From positions 5,001-69,000 of the forward strand of contig CAKZLY010000014.1 in assembly GCA_937127445.1 (NCBI GenBank): a stretch of 64,000 nucleotides of DNA, read 5' to 3'. Under the pieces are notes generated by a model. It saw only the letters and a program-made list of their open reading frames with translations, did no database searches and was not told where the DNA came from. How positions within the stretch are numbered: the stretch's first letter is position 1; each line of letters begins with the position of its first letter. This DNA comes from Eximiradius sp. (GTDB taxonomy: Bacteria; Bacteroidota; Ignavibacteria; Kapaibacteriales; UBA2268). This document shows, piece after piece, positions 27,473 to 36,193 of the stretch. The position numbers and the translations under genes are program-made.

Positions 27473-28435
27473 ATGAAAAATATATTAGTATATCTTGAAT
27501 CTACAAATAATAATCTAAAACGCGTTTCGACAGAAATAGCCACCGCCGCTTGTAAAATCGCTAATGGAGCAAAAGTAACTGGAATTTTGATTAACTCAAA
27601 TTCTGATATAGCCCACCAAGCATCAAAATTCGGTGTCTCAGAAGTAATCCTTGCTGCTGCACCCAAAATTGAACTCCATTCTTCTACTGCTGTGGCCCAA
27701 ATAATTGCCGATACAGCAAAAGAAATAGCCGCCGATTGCATTATTTTCCCCGCTAATTCTATCGGTCTCGAAGTTGCTCCACGCATTGCAATAAAACTCG
27801 ACGCAGGCTATATAGCCGACTGCATCGAACTTGCCGCCGATGGCAACAACCTGATTGCAAAAAAACCTGTTTACGCAGGAAAAGCAGTCGTTAAAATCAA
27901 ATGCGAAACTCCTGTTAAAGTGCTCTCCCTTCGTCCAAATGTATTTGTTGCCGCAGAAAACCCAACTAATGTTGAAATAAAAGATAAGTCCTTCGATTTG
28001 AGCGATAGCGATTTATCCGCAAAAGTTACAAATATTGCTAAAAACGAAGGGAAGTTGGACGTTTTAGAAGCTGATATAGTTGTCTCGGGCGGACGTGGCA
28101 TCAAAGGTCCAGAAAACTATCACTTGATTGAAAATTTAGCGAAAACACTCGGCGGAGCAGTTGGTGCTTCCCGCGCTGTGGTTGATGCCGGTTGGCGCCC
28201 ACATAGCGAACAAGTAGGACAAACTGGTAAAACTGTATCGCCCGCTTTATACGTTGCCTGTGGTATTTCCGGCGCAATTCAACACCTTGCCGGTATGAAT
28301 GCTTCCAAATACATTTTAGCTATCAACAAAGACAAGGACGCCCCAATATTCAAAAATTGCGACTACGGTCTGGTAGGCGATTTGTTCGATATTTTGCCAA
28401 AATTAACCGAGAAAATTCAAAAAGCCAAAATGTAG
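27473..28435 (+). CDS. etfA: electron transfer flavoprotein, alpha subunit
   Basis: 320 aa. Of two in-frame ATGs (27467, 27473) the second is preferred, because AGGAGG at 27461-27466 abuts the first but sits six bases before the second. The C-terminal FAD domain carries the signature: VVSGGRGIKGPENYHLIENL, GGAVGASRAVVDAGW, QVGQTGKTVSPALYVACGIS and the LAINKDKDAPIF ... DYGLVGD end. The gap to etfB is 11 bp, so they form one operon, ended by the hairpin at 28476. Confidence 0.95.
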   Translation: MKNILVYLESTNNNLKRVSTEIATAACKIANGAKVTGILINSNSDIAHQASKFGVSEVILAAAPKIELHSSTAVAQIIADTAKEIAADCIIFPANSIGLEVAPRIAIKLDAGYIADCIELAADGNNLIAKKPVYAGKAVVKIKCETPVKVLSLRPNVFVAAENPTNVEIKDKSFDLSDSDLSAKVTNIAKNEGKLDVLEADIVVSGGRGIKGPENYHLIENLAKTLGGAVGASRAVVDAGWRPHSEQVGQTGKTVSPALYVACGISGAIQHLAGMNASKYILAINKDKDAPIFKNCDYGLVGDLFDILPKLTEKIQKAKM

Positions 28436-28475
28436 CCAGCAGTTAGTTTGTTCTTTTCTGAATAATAAATAATTA

Positions 28476-28506
28476 AGGGATGCTATTTTTTAGCATCCCT
28501 TTTTTA
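28476..28506 (+). terminator. terminator of etfBA
   Basis: A perfect 10-bp stem (AGGGATGCTA at 28476-28485, TAGCATCCCT at 28491-28500) with a TTTTT loop and a following T run. Confidence 0.93.
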
Positions 28507-28514
28507 CCAATAAT

Positions 28515-28550
28515 AAAAAAGGTTGCCTGGGAAATTCAGACAACCTTTTT
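28515..28550 (-). terminator. terminator of the TonB/ExbBD genes
   Basis: AAAAAGGTTG (28516-28525) pairs with CAACCTTTTT (28541-28550). Read on the minus strand the hairpin ends in a T run just beyond the TonB stop. Plus-strand transcripts that pass the etfBA terminator would meet it as well. Confidence 0.85.
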
Positions 28551-28570
28551 TGAATGTATTTCGTAAGAAA

Positions 28571-29374
28571 CTATCTCAATTTGAACCTAATTGGAATAGA
28601 GACCCAGCAAGCAATTGGCTGACCGTTCTGAATAGCAGGGGTGAAGCGTCCGTATTTGCGAATAGCATCTTCGGCAGCTTGATCAAGAAGTTTATTGTCC
28701 GAATATTCAATAAGCATACGAGAAACACTCCCGTCCTTCGATACCAGCACGCGCACAATAACAGTTCCTTCGACACCTGCACGGCGTGCAAGTTCTGGAT
28801 AAGTAACAAGCGATTGAAGTTTTGCTAAATCCACACCGGGTTCTTTTTCGACAGCGATAAATTCGTCCGGTTCAGGTTCTTTTTCTTTAATATCGACTTT
28901 TACGGTAGTTTTTGAAGCGTCGAAATCAATATTAGCAGCAAAACCACCCATATCAACACCATCGCCACCAGCAGCAGAAGCACGAGCAATATCTTTGACT
29001 GTTGCAAAATCTTTCAAATCAGGAGAGATTTGTGCATCAGGAACTGGCACAGGAGTCCCCGCGCGAGCAGCCGGACCAGTATTCAACATAGTTTGAGTTG
29101 GAGGAGGAGGAGCATCCATAGAAGTTTCGTCCGACGGAGGTGGCAAGTTCTCCAGGTTAAGCCTAACCATCGGCGCCAACTTCGGAGCTTTGCTTCTTTG
29201 CTCTTCGATTTTCTGGAAAATATAAAAAATAATTAGAAATATAGCAAGCAGAGCTATAGATACCAAAAGCCCGCGAATAGTATAGCGGCGGATAAATGCT
29301 TTTAGTTCCGCAGCGCCATACGGACACGGCAGTGGTATTTCATCGATAGGAACATTTCCAACTTTTGCTTCCAT
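28571..29374 (-). CDS. TonB-family energy transducer
   Basis: 267 aa. The N terminus is cytoplasmic, with one transmembrane helix at about 36-57 (IRGLLVSIALLAIFLIIFYIF). A proline-rich periplasmic spacer follows (PPPSDETSMDAPPPPTQ). The TonB C-terminal domain spans about 185-267 (YPELARRAGVEGTVIVRVLV, AIRKYGRFTPAIQNGQPI, WVSIPIRFKL). It couples inner-membrane proton flow, through ExbB/ExbD, to outer-membrane receptors. It is the last gene of the exbB-exbD-exbD-tonB set and starts 2 bp after the previous stop. Confidence 0.93.
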   Translation of the reverse strand: MEAKVGNVPIDEIPLPCPYGAAELKAFIRRYTIRGLLVSIALLAIFLIIFYIFQKIEEQRSKAPKLAPMVRLNLENLPPPSDETSMDAPPPPTQTMLNTGPAARAGTPVPVPDAQISPDLKDFATVKDIARASAAGGDGVDMGGFAANIDFDASKTTVKVDIKEKEPEPDEFIAVEKEPGVDLAKLQSLVTYPELARRAGVEGTVIVRVLVSKDGSVSRMLIEYSDNKLLDQAAEDAIRKYGRFTPAIQNGQPIACWVSIPIRFKLR

Positions 29375-29376
29375 AA

Positions 29377-29946
29377 CTACAACTCCGCTAATTTTTTAAT
29401 GTCTTCTTCAAGCATTGGAGCAATAGTAAATCTACGCTCACGTTTTTTAGGCTGCCCGTTTTCATCAAGTTCTTTTGCAATTTCTTCGGTAATTTTTACC
29501 TCTGCAAGATTTAATTCATCAAGAACTTTGATAACCATATCATAAGTAGCATCATCGGAGATTTTCAATGAAGTAATAAGACGATTGCGAACATTTGGCA
29601 TAAGATTTTCGCGTTCGGCTAAGGCACGAATTTCCTTGAGCTCAATCGGTTGTGGGTCGTCGTTGCCTTTTGCATAGAACAATTTATTGTCGTCGCGAAT
29701 GAAAATTTGCAAAAGTTCCGATTCTCGCACTTCTACTTGCTTAACAATCTCCGGTGGGATAGACATCTCCATTACTTGTGGAGCAGCCAAAGTGGTTGCA
29801 AACATAAAGAACGTCAAAAGCAGGAAGGTAATATCTACCAGAGGCGTCATATCGATATGGAAGCCGATACGCTTCATCTTCTTTCTTTTAGACGCCTTTC
29901 CTCTTTTGGCACGTTCTACTTTTAATTGACCACCACCACCAGCCAT
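29377..29946 (-). CDS. ExbD/TolR-family protein (second copy)
   Basis: 189 aa. A basic N-terminal tail (about 25 residues, many K/R) precedes a transmembrane helix carrying the proton-path aspartate (IDMTPLVDITFLLLTFFMFA). The periplasmic domain is longer than in ExbD of E. coli (about 140 aa). The ATG has AAGGAG seven bases upstream. It follows another ExbD gene, so the motor probably contains two kinds of ExbD chain. Confidence 0.92.
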   Translation of the reverse strand: MAGGGGQLKVERAKRGKASKRKKMKRIGFHIDMTPLVDITFLLLTFFMFATTLAAPQVMEMSIPPEIVKQVEVRESELLQIFIRDDNKLFYAKGNDDPQPIELKEIRALAERENLMPNVRNRLITSLKISDDATYDMVIKVLDELNLAEVKITEEIAKELDENGQPKKRERRFTIAPMLEEDIKKLAEL

Positions 29947-29998
29947 TTATTTTCTCCTTAGTATTCTAATAAATATAACAATTTGTTAGTTAAATTAG

Positions 29999-30511
29999 TT
30001 ACTGTTTTTTATCAGTAACGTAATTGAACATAGTAGCACGGTTGCGACGAAGAATATCCATCGCATCGGCTATCCATTTAAACTTTAGTTTCTTATCAGC
30101 ATCGATAGCAAACTTTGTCGCAGGACGAACCACACGAGTTGCAAGCACCAATTCGTTAAGCAAATCTTTATCTACGGGCAATTGGTGCTTCGAGAGCAAT
30201 TCAGGTGTGAAGTTTGGGATCTTCTGCCAAACAGCCTGACGGTCTGCCTCGTTTAGCACTTCGTAATAATACATTGTGTCGTTTGTTGCGCTATCGATAG
30301 CAACTTTTATTATCGCTAAATCTTTGTCGGGCATTGTTGCTGTATCGACAGGAGTCGAAGCTGGTCTTTTGATTACAAATTTCTGCTCGCTTTCCGCTTG
30401 TGTCTTGAACTTTGCAGTAAACATAAAGAAAGTTAGCAGAAGGAATGTAATGTCGACCAGTGGGGTCATGTCTATTACAAAACCTATCCTTTTCTTTTTA
30501 ACTTTAGCCAC
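29999..30511 (-). CDS. ExbD/TolR-family protein (first copy), GTG start
   Basis: 170 aa. The start is a GTG at 30511, chosen because AAGGAG lies seven bases upstream. The transmembrane helix has the same DMTPLVDITFLLLTFFMF motif as its neighbour, but the periplasmic domain differs (ATMPDKDLAIIKVAIDSATN ... ATKFAIDADKKLKFKWIADA). Adjacent paired ExbD genes are frequent in Bacteroidota and Chlorobiota gliding/TonB clusters. Separate roles are unproven. Confidence 0.92.
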   Translation of the reverse strand: MAKVKKKRIGFVIDMTPLVDITFLLLTFFMFTAKFKTQAESEQKFVIKRPASTPVDTATMPDKDLAIIKVAIDSATNDTMYYYEVLNEADRQAVWQKIPNFTPELLSKHQLPVDKDLLNELVLATRVVRPATKFAIDADKKLKFKWIADAMDILRRNRATMFNYVTDKKQ

Positions 30512-30542
30512 TTGCAGACTCCTTTTCTGCTAATTAGAAAAA

Positions 30543-31316
30543 TTATTTTTTAGTTTTTATAGTGAAAATCTGAGTAATGTTCAAAATTGCTTCGTCTATC
30601 ATATAAACGAAATTGTCTACTTTTGTAGTGAAGAAATTATAAGCAACGATAGAAATAATTGCTGCAGCAAGCCCGCCAGCTGTATTATACAATGCTTCCG
30701 AGATACCGATAGAAAGCTGGATTGCCGAAACAGTTCCGCTTTGTGCAAGTGCTGCGAATGCACGAATCATACCGATTGTTGTTCCTAAAAGACCAACCAT
30801 TGTTGCGATAGATGCAACTGTGGAGAGAATTACAAGGTTCTTTTCAAGTAGTGGAGTTTCGAGGTTCATTGCTTCGTCGATTGAGCGTTGAACTTCGGCG
30901 ATTTTCTTTTCTGGGCCGTAGTTATCGTCTTCTTTTACTTCTTTGAAGCGAGAAATTGCAGCACGAAGAACGTTTGCAATAGAGCCACGTTGTTTATCGC
31001 ATTCAGCCAATGCAGAGTCTAAATTGTCGCTTTCAAGATGTTTGATTACTGTGCGAATAAAAGCAACCGGATTGCCTTTTCCTTTTGCTTTGTTGATTGA
31101 TAAGAAACGCTCTACTGTAAAAGTGATAGCCATAATTATGAACGAAATAAGTAATGCTACAAGTGGACCACCTGTGTAAATCATACCGAGTACGTTTATC
31201 GGTTCGTGTTTTGCAGCGTCCGCAAAGTTTGATGGATTTCCCATTACAACAAAATAAAATGCAAACGCAATTGCAATTGCTATCGAAATGGCAATTACAT
31301 TAAACAGATTTTTCAT
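30543..31316 (-). CDS. ExbB/MotA/TolQ-family proton channel
   Basis: 257 aa. The first helix at the N terminus is VIAISIAIAIAFAFYFVVM. A second (GGPLVALLISFIIMAITFTV) leads into a cytoplasmic loop. The TolQ/ExbB core follows (ETPLLEKNLVILSTVASIAT, MVGLLGTTIGMIRAFAAL, SIGISEALYNTAGGLAAAII). It is the proton channel that energises TonB. The ATG is preceded by GGAG. Confidence 0.93.
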   Translation of the reverse strand: MKNLFNVIAISIAIAIAFAFYFVVMGNPSNFADAAKHEPINVLGMIYTGGPLVALLISFIIMAITFTVERFLSINKAKGKGNPVAFIRTVIKHLESDNLDSALAECDKQRGSIANVLRAAISRFKEVKEDDNYGPEKKIAEVQRSIDEAMNLETPLLEKNLVILSTVASIATMVGLLGTTIGMIRAFAALAQSGTVSAIQLSIGISEALYNTAGGLAAAIISIVAYNFFTTKVDNFVYMIDEAILNITQIFTIKTKK

Positions 31317-31355
31317 ACAAAAACTCCATAATTTGTTAAAAGTAAATAAATATTA

Positions 31356-31694
31356 TTACAACATTTTTATTGCTGATTGCAAATCATCCGCAACATTAAA
31401 TACAGTTATCAATTTTGTTATGATAAATATATTTTCGAGTGATTTATCTAAATTGCATAAAATTATTTCTCCGCCACGCTTTACAAAATTCGAATGTGCT
31501 GCAATGAGCACACCCAAAGCAGTTGAATTCAGGTAAGTTGCTTTCTCAAAATCAATTATCAACTTGTTTTTCTTTTCTTCGGCATACTTTTTCAATACAT
31601 CGCGAAGTACATCGGTTTCCTCGCCACCGATGAATTGCCCACGCAGATGGACTATCACTCCGCCTATCTGTTCTTCTACTTTTACTTGCGACAT
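31356..31694 (-). CDS. STAS-domain anti-anti-sigma factor-like protein
   Basis: 112 aa, a single STAS domain (VEEQIGGVIVHLRGQFIGGE, LIIDFEKATYLNSTALGVLI, RGGEIILCNLDKSLENIF). The serine of YLNSTALG is at the usual phosphorylation site. Such proteins bind anti-sigma/HPK-like kinases in partner-switching systems. No RsbW-like kinase or PP2C phosphatase is seen in the window. It lies 40 bp upstream of exbB with AAGGAG before its ATG, and may share its transcript. Confidence 0.85.
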   Translation of the reverse strand: MSQVKVEEQIGGVIVHLRGQFIGGEETDVLRDVLKKYAEEKKNKLIIDFEKATYLNSTALGVLIAAHSNFVKRGGEIILCNLDKSLENIFIITKLITVFNVADDLQSAIKML

Positions 31695-31837
31695 CTATTA
31701 ACTCCTTTTATTATGCGTAATTTCAAAAATAATAAAAAAAACATACTTATAATAATAATTTGTTTATCCCAGTCAATATTAAATAAAAATTAATAGTTTA
31801 TTATCAAATTTGTTTATTCTTAATATTTTCTTAATAA

Positions 31838-31873
31838 TAAACATAAGTTTGTCATAAGACAAACTTATGTTTA
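31838..31873 (-). terminator. terminator of prmC
   Basis: A perfect 16-bp stem (TAAACATAAGTTTGTC at 31838-31853, GACAAACTTATGTTTA at 31858-31873) with a 4-nt loop, immediately after the prmC stop; a T-rich tract follows on the minus strand. Confidence 0.83.
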
Positions 31874-31879
31874 ATTTAG

Positions 31880-32716
31880 TTACTTTACTCCGAATAAAAT
31901 TCTTGCAAATCCGTTAAAATCACTGATGAATTCTATCCTGAACCGACTGAAAATCGCCTTCAATTCCGCTTCTTTGTTTGCCGGAAGTTCGAGCAAGAAT
32001 GCTCCATTGCTACTTAGCGACGAAGGGAAAATTTCGGCAAATCTGCGGTAAAAAGTAAGCCCGTCCGCTTCGTCTGTTAGTGCTTCTTTCGGTTCGTGGT
32101 AGAGTTCGCGTTCGAGTTGGTTGTAGTCGTCGAGTGAAACGTACGGCGGATTTGAAACAATAAGGTCGTATTTCTGTTTTGGTGCAACCCTCAGAATATC
32201 CGACTGAAAAAATGTAATATTTGCTACTTTGTTCAGCTCAGCATTTTGCTTTGCAGTATAGAGCGCTTGCTGGTTAATGTCGATAGCGACAATTTCGGCA
32301 TTGGGAAAGCACTTTGCAAGATAGACAGCAATGCACCCCGAGCCAGTGCCAATATCCAGTATCTTTTTGTATGAACGCTGTTGGATTAATTCTTCGGCTT
32401 TTTTCGCAAGAAGTTCAGTTTCGGGACGCGGAATAAGCACAGAATTATTAAGCACAACTTCAATATTGATAAATTGTTCTTTGTTTAGCAGGTATTGCAG
32501 TGGTTTGCCCAAGGCACGTTTTCGAAGCAATCGACGCATCTGATAGAGTTCGCGTTCTTCGAGTGGCATATCGTGTTTTAGGTACAGCTGCAACCTTTGC
32601 AAATTCAGCGTTTTCGAAAGCAAGAGTTCTACATTTAATCTTGGATTTTCTACGTTATGTCGTTTCAGATATTCCGAGCCACTATTAATTATATCCAATA
32701 TAGTTGTTTTCTTCAT
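31880..32716 (-). CDS. prmC: release factor glutamine methyltransferase (PrmC/HemK)
   Basis: 278 aa. The N-terminal helical domain binds release factors (PRLNVELLLSKTL, RRLLRKRALGKPLQYLLNKE). The SAM-dependent methylase domain has DIGTGSGCIA (121-130) and the glutamine-methylating NPPY at 189-192. It methylates the GGQ glutamine of RF1/RF2. prfA is not adjacent. It starts about 60 bp after the pyrB stop and its terminator. Confidence 0.95.
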   Translation of the reverse strand: MKKTTILDIINSGSEYLKRHNVENPRLNVELLLSKTLNLQRLQLYLKHDMPLEERELYQMRRLLRKRALGKPLQYLLNKEQFINIEVVLNNSVLIPRPETELLAKKAEELIQQRSYKKILDIGTGSGCIAVYLAKCFPNAEIVAIDINQQALYTAKQNAELNKVANITFFQSDILRVAPKQKYDLIVSNPPYVSLDDYNQLERELYHEPKEALTDEADGLTFYRRFAEIFPSSLSSNGAFLLELPANKEAELKAIFSRFRIEFISDFNGFARILFGVK

Positions 32717-32750
32717 ATTAGTTTGGACAATGAAAAGCGAGAAAAATAGA

Positions 32751-32779
32751 GTATAGACAGGTGGAAAACCTGCCTATAC
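32751..32779 (-). terminator. hairpin over the pyrB stop codon
   Basis: GTATAGACAGGT (32751-32762) pairs with ACCTGCCTATAC (32768-32779) with one mismatch and a 5-nt loop. The pyrB stop at 32774-32776 lies inside the right arm. On the minus strand it is followed by CTCTATTTTTCTC, a weak T tract. Confidence 0.65.
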
Positions 32780-33706
32780 TGCAACAAATTTGGAAAGAAG
32801 AGATAGCAAAGCCATACGAATAAAAACGCCGTGTGTTACTTGCGTTTGTATGAGGCAATTGGGGAACGAACTAACTCTATAATCAAGTTCAATTCCGTAA
32901 TTGACGGGACCTGGATGCATAAGCACAAGGTCGGGTTTGCGTGAGAACTGTTCCAAGGAAACACCATAGAATTTAGAGAACTCACGAATAGAAGGGAGGA
33001 TACCGCTTTCCATCCTTTCTCTTTGCAAACGAAGCATAAGCAGCACATCAGCCCATTCAATAGCGTCGTCGATGCTTTCGATTAATTTCACATTCCAGGG
33101 ATTAAGGTATCTTGGCAGCAATGTCCCCGGCGAGCAAAGAGCAACTTCCGCACCAAGTGTTTTCAGCACGTTGATGTTCGAGCGTGCCACACGGCTGTGC
33201 AAAATATCGCCGGCAATACATACTTTGAGCCCTTCCACACGCCCGAAATGACGCCAAAGAGTGAAGCTATCAAGCAATGCCTGAGTGGGGTGCTCGTGCT
33301 TGCCATCGCCTGCATTTAGAATTACACCGCGAGTGTTCTCCTGCAAAAATTTTGGCACTCCGCTATTTGCATGGCGAACAACATACATCTGAACATCCAT
33401 TGCTTCGATTGTGCGTAGCGTATCTATGAGAGATTCGCCTTTTGTCAGGCTCGATGATGATGACGCAAACGATATTGTATCGGCTGAGAGCCGTTTTGCA
33501 GCCAATTCAAACGAAAGCTTTGTTCGTGTGGACGGCTCGAAAAAAGCAAGTGCCACTGTTATCCCTTTCAAATCTGTAAATTTTCTCTGTTTCGGATAAT
33601 CTTCCAAAAAATATCGAGCTTTTTCGAAAATTGCTGCAATATCTTCTGATGTTAAATCTTCAGAGTTGATTAGGTATGGCTTGCTAAGTAAATAGTCATT
33701 ATTCAT
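32774..33706 (-). CDS. pyrB: aspartate carbamoyltransferase catalytic subunit (PyrB)
   Basis: 310 aa. The carbamoyl-phosphate loop FFEPSTRTKLSFE carries S59-T60-R61-T62; the second loop SSSSLTKGESL carries K89. HEHPTQALLDSFTLW and HPGPVN follow. It catalyses the committed step of pyrimidine synthesis. The regulatory PyrI chain and pyrC are not adjacent; the protein may work without PyrI as in many bacteria. Confidence 0.96.
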   Translation of the reverse strand: MNNDYLLSKPYLINSEDLTSEDIAAIFEKARYFLEDYPKQRKFTDLKGITVALAFFEPSTRTKLSFELAAKRLSADTISFASSSSSLTKGESLIDTLRTIEAMDVQMYVVRHANSGVPKFLQENTRGVILNAGDGKHEHPTQALLDSFTLWRHFGRVEGLKVCIAGDILHSRVARSNINVLKTLGAEVALCSPGTLLPRYLNPWNVKLIESIDDAIEWADVLLMLRLQRERMESGILPSIREFSKFYGVSLEQFSRKPDLVLMHPGPVNYGIELDYRVSSFPNCLIQTQVTHGVFIRMALLSLLSKFVAV

Positions 33707-33743
33707 AATTTTTTAAAAATTGAATAAAACAAATTAGGCAAAA

Positions 33744-33773
33744 ATATAAAAAAAGCCGTTCATAATGAACGGC
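33744..33773 (-). terminator. terminator of the HU gene
   Basis: GCCGTTCAT (33755-33763) pairs with ATGAACGGC (33765-33773). An A run lies on its left (T run on the minus strand) and ATTTTT on its right, so it may work in both directions. Confidence 0.85.
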
Positions 33774-33793
33774 AATTTTTACAATCTTATAAA

Positions 33794-34093
33794 TTATTTC
33801 TTCTTCTTATTTTTTGCTGTTGCAGCAACTTCTTCTTTTAAATTTTTGCCTGGCTTGAATCTTGCAACTTTTGTAGCAGGAATTTTAATAGTATCGCCAG
33901 TACGTGGGTTTTTGCCAGTACGAGCTTTGCGTTCAGCAACTTCGAATGTGCCAAAGCCAACCAAGGTGAGTTTCTCGCCTTTTACGAGAATACCTTTGAT
34001 TGAATCAAAAGTTGCACTAATAGCTTTTTCAGCATCAACCTTTGTCATACCAGCGGTTTCTGCTACTGCTTTGATTAAGTCTGTTTTGTTCAT
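33794..34093 (-). CDS. HU-family DNA-binding protein
   Basis: 99 aa. It has the full HU/IHF pattern: MNKTDLIKAVAETAGMTKVD helices, EKLTLVGFGTFEVAERKAR, and the DNA-wrapping arm RTGKNPRTGDTIKIPATKVA. The C-terminal lysine-rich tail (AATAKNKKKK) is longer than in E. coli HU and should strengthen DNA binding. It is a major nucleoid protein and is probably transcribed alone. Confidence 0.96.
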   Translation of the reverse strand: MNKTDLIKAVAETAGMTKVDAEKAISATFDSIKGILVKGEKLTLVGFGTFEVAERKARTGKNPRTGDTIKIPATKVARFKPGKNLKEEVAATAKNKKKK

Positions 34094-34404
34094 AAAACAC
34101 CTTTAATTAATGAAAAAAAAAAGAGAGAACTAATAGAAATTAGTTAAAAAAACATCACTTTTCTCTATAACGTTATTTTTCAAGGATTTCACTACATTTT
34201 GCAAAAATCACGTTGTAAATATATAAAGTTTTTCAACAACTTACAACATTTTTTTTCTAAACAAGTTTTTTTTTAATTTTTTTTTATTTCTTTTGTAGTA
34301 GCGCAATGGAATTCGCCTTTACAAATAACTTATATCAACCAAATTCGTAAAAACAAAAAAGGCGGGAAACTGCCTCTCCCGCCCAATTTCCAAGCATCAC
34401 AGAT
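34094..34404. other. intergenic region: HU promoter and P5CDH terminator
   Basis: 311 bp without a gene. On the minus strand TTG ... TATATTTAC around 34215-34240 could be the HU promoter. The right part holds the terminator of the P5C dehydrogenase gene (34351-34384). No other structure is seen. Confidence 0.45.
34351..34384 (-). terminator. terminator of the P5C dehydrogenase gene
   Basis: GGCGGGA (34361-34367) pairs with TCCCGCC (34377-34383). The A run at 34355-34360 gives the T tract on the minus strand. Confidence 0.85.
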
Positions 34405-35952
34405 TTATATTTTTTCAGCAACTGATTTACCTTGCAAAAACAAAGCTAAATAGTCGCGGCTGCCAGCTTTGGAGTCAGTTCCGCTCATATTAAATCCGCC
34501 GAATGGATGAACATCGACAATTGCGCCGGTGCATTTGCGGTTCAGATAGAGATTGCCGACGTGGAATTCGCGTATAGCGCGGTTGAGTTTTTCGCGGTTC
34601 ATTGAATAAACGGCACCAGTTAGCCCATAAATTGTATTGTTAGCTATTTCGAGAGCGTTATCGAAATCGCGAGCTTTAATCACTGCAAGCACAGGACCAA
34701 AAATTTCTTCTTGCGAGATGCGAGCCATCGGGTCCACATCGATAATAATTGTGGGCTCAATGAAGAAGCCCGGTCTGTCTAATTTGTTGCCGCCATAAAG
34801 CAATTTACCTTCTTTTTTGCCAATTTCAATATAATTGAGAATTGATTTTTCGGCGCTCGCACTGATGACCGGACCCATCTGGTAATTTTCTTCGGGCAGT
34901 CCTTGCTTGATTTTCTCGACACCTGCTTTGAGTTTTTGGACAAATTCATCATAAACTTTTTCATCAACTACTGCACGCGAGCAAGCAGAACATTTTTGAC
35001 CCTGGAAACCGAAAGCAGAAGTAAGCACACCGGCAACTGCATCATCAACGTTTGCTTCGCTATCGACAACGATAGTATCCTTGCCGCCCATTTCTGCAAC
35101 AACGCGTTTAATCCAGATTTGACCAGGATTAGTCTTTGCAGCACGTTCAATGATACGCAAACCTACTTCCATCGACCCTGTAAAAGAAATAAAGCGTGTT
35201 TTTGGATGATCAACAAGATAGTCCCCAGCTTCGGCACCAGAAGCAACAAAATAGTTAAGCACGCCAGCAGGCAAGCCAACTTTATGCATAATATCCTGGA
35301 ACAACCACGCCATCATTGGTGTTTCGCTCGATGGCTTTAAAATAACCGTATTTCCAGTAACAATAGCTGCCGAAGTTATACCCACCATTATAGCAAATGG
35401 GAAGTTCCACGGTGGAATACAAATACCTACTCCGAGCGGAATGTAGAAATACTTGTTCATTTCGCCTGGATAAGGCGTAAGCGGTTGGTCCTGACCATAG
35501 CGGAGAGCTTCGCGGCCATAAAGTTCGAGAAAATCGATTGCTTCACAGGTATCCGCATCAGCTTCGGTATAGTTTTTACCTGCTTCCAATATCATCCACG
35601 CATTGATTTCAAAACGACGCTGGCGAATAATTTCGGCAGTTTTGAATAAATATGCGGCACGTTCTTCTGGTGAAGTATATTTCCAAGTTTCGAACGCTTT
35701 TAAAGCTGCTTGCATAGCATCTTCGGCTTCTTTTTGCCCGGCTTTCTGGAATGTCCCAATTAATTCCTCGTGGTTGGCAGGATTAATTGATTTTGTTTTG
35801 CGTTCGGTGAAAACTTCTTTTCCACCAACAATATTTGGATATTCTTTGCCTAATTGTTTACGAGCATATTCAATTGCTTCTTTTTGCTTGCGAATGTTTT
35901 CTTCCAGAGTAAAATCAAATGGAACTTGATTTGCAAAAGGCTTGATTACCAT
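34405..35952 (-). CDS. L-glutamate gamma-semialdehyde (1-pyrroline-5-carboxylate) dehydrogenase
   Basis: 515 aa from the ATG at 35952, chosen over an ATG seven codons upstream because GGAG sits five bases before it. It belongs to the aldehyde dehydrogenase superfamily, RocA/PruA branch: GGKEVFTERKTKSINPANHE, IPPWNFPFAIM, FTGSMEVGLRI, the catalytic C321 in GFQGQKCSACSR, EEIFGPVLAV and FGGFNMSGTDSKAGSRDY. It oxidises glutamate semialdehyde to glutamate in proline breakdown. The proline dehydrogenase domain is absent and must be a separate gene. Use of 2-aminoadipate semialdehyde from the lat product is possible but not shown. Confidence 0.93.
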   Translation of the reverse strand: MVIKPFANQVPFDFTLEENIRKQKEAIEYARKQLGKEYPNIVGGKEVFTERKTKSINPANHEELIGTFQKAGQKEAEDAMQAALKAFETWKYTSPEERAAYLFKTAEIIRQRRFEINAWMILEAGKNYTEADADTCEAIDFLELYGREALRYGQDQPLTPYPGEMNKYFYIPLGVGICIPPWNFPFAIMVGITSAAIVTGNTVILKPSSETPMMAWLFQDIMHKVGLPAGVLNYFVASGAEAGDYLVDHPKTRFISFTGSMEVGLRIIERAAKTNPGQIWIKRVVAEMGGKDTIVVDSEANVDDAVAGVLTSAFGFQGQKCSACSRAVVDEKVYDEFVQKLKAGVEKIKQGLPEENYQMGPVISASAEKSILNYIEIGKKEGKLLYGGNKLDRPGFFIEPTIIIDVDPMARISQEEIFGPVLAVIKARDFDNALEIANNTIYGLTGAVYSMNREKLNRAIREFHVGNLYLNRKCTGAIVDVHPFGGFNMSGTDSKAGSRDYLALFLQGKSVAEKI

Positions 35953-36135
35953 AGAAACTCCATAAATATTCATAAAAAAAAGAAATTACAAAGTTAATCT
36001 ACAAATATACAAAGTAATAAATTTATTAACAAGCACAATCAAAAGTATAATCCAAAATCTATTATAAAATATACAAATTTGACATATAAGGAATATTTTC
36101 AGATACGCAAAACATCTGCAATATTATAACATCAT

Positions 36136-36167
36136 AAAAAAAAGCAGCCCCTTTAATAAGGGGCTGC
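36136..36167 (-). terminator. terminator of the 2148-aa exoprotein gene
   Basis: A perfect 10-bp GC-rich stem (GCAGCCCCTT at 36144-36153, AAGGGGCTGC at 36158-36167) with a 4-nt loop; the A run at 36136-36143 gives the T tract on the minus strand. Confidence 0.93.
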
Positions 36168-36193
36168 TTCAGTGTTGTTATGAACGTAGAGTG

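Noticed and set aside
34405-35952. Lysine-catabolic operon linking lat and the semialdehyde dehydrogenase
   Set aside because: The genes are 13 kb apart on opposite strands, and the dehydrogenase has the features of the proline-pathway enzyme.
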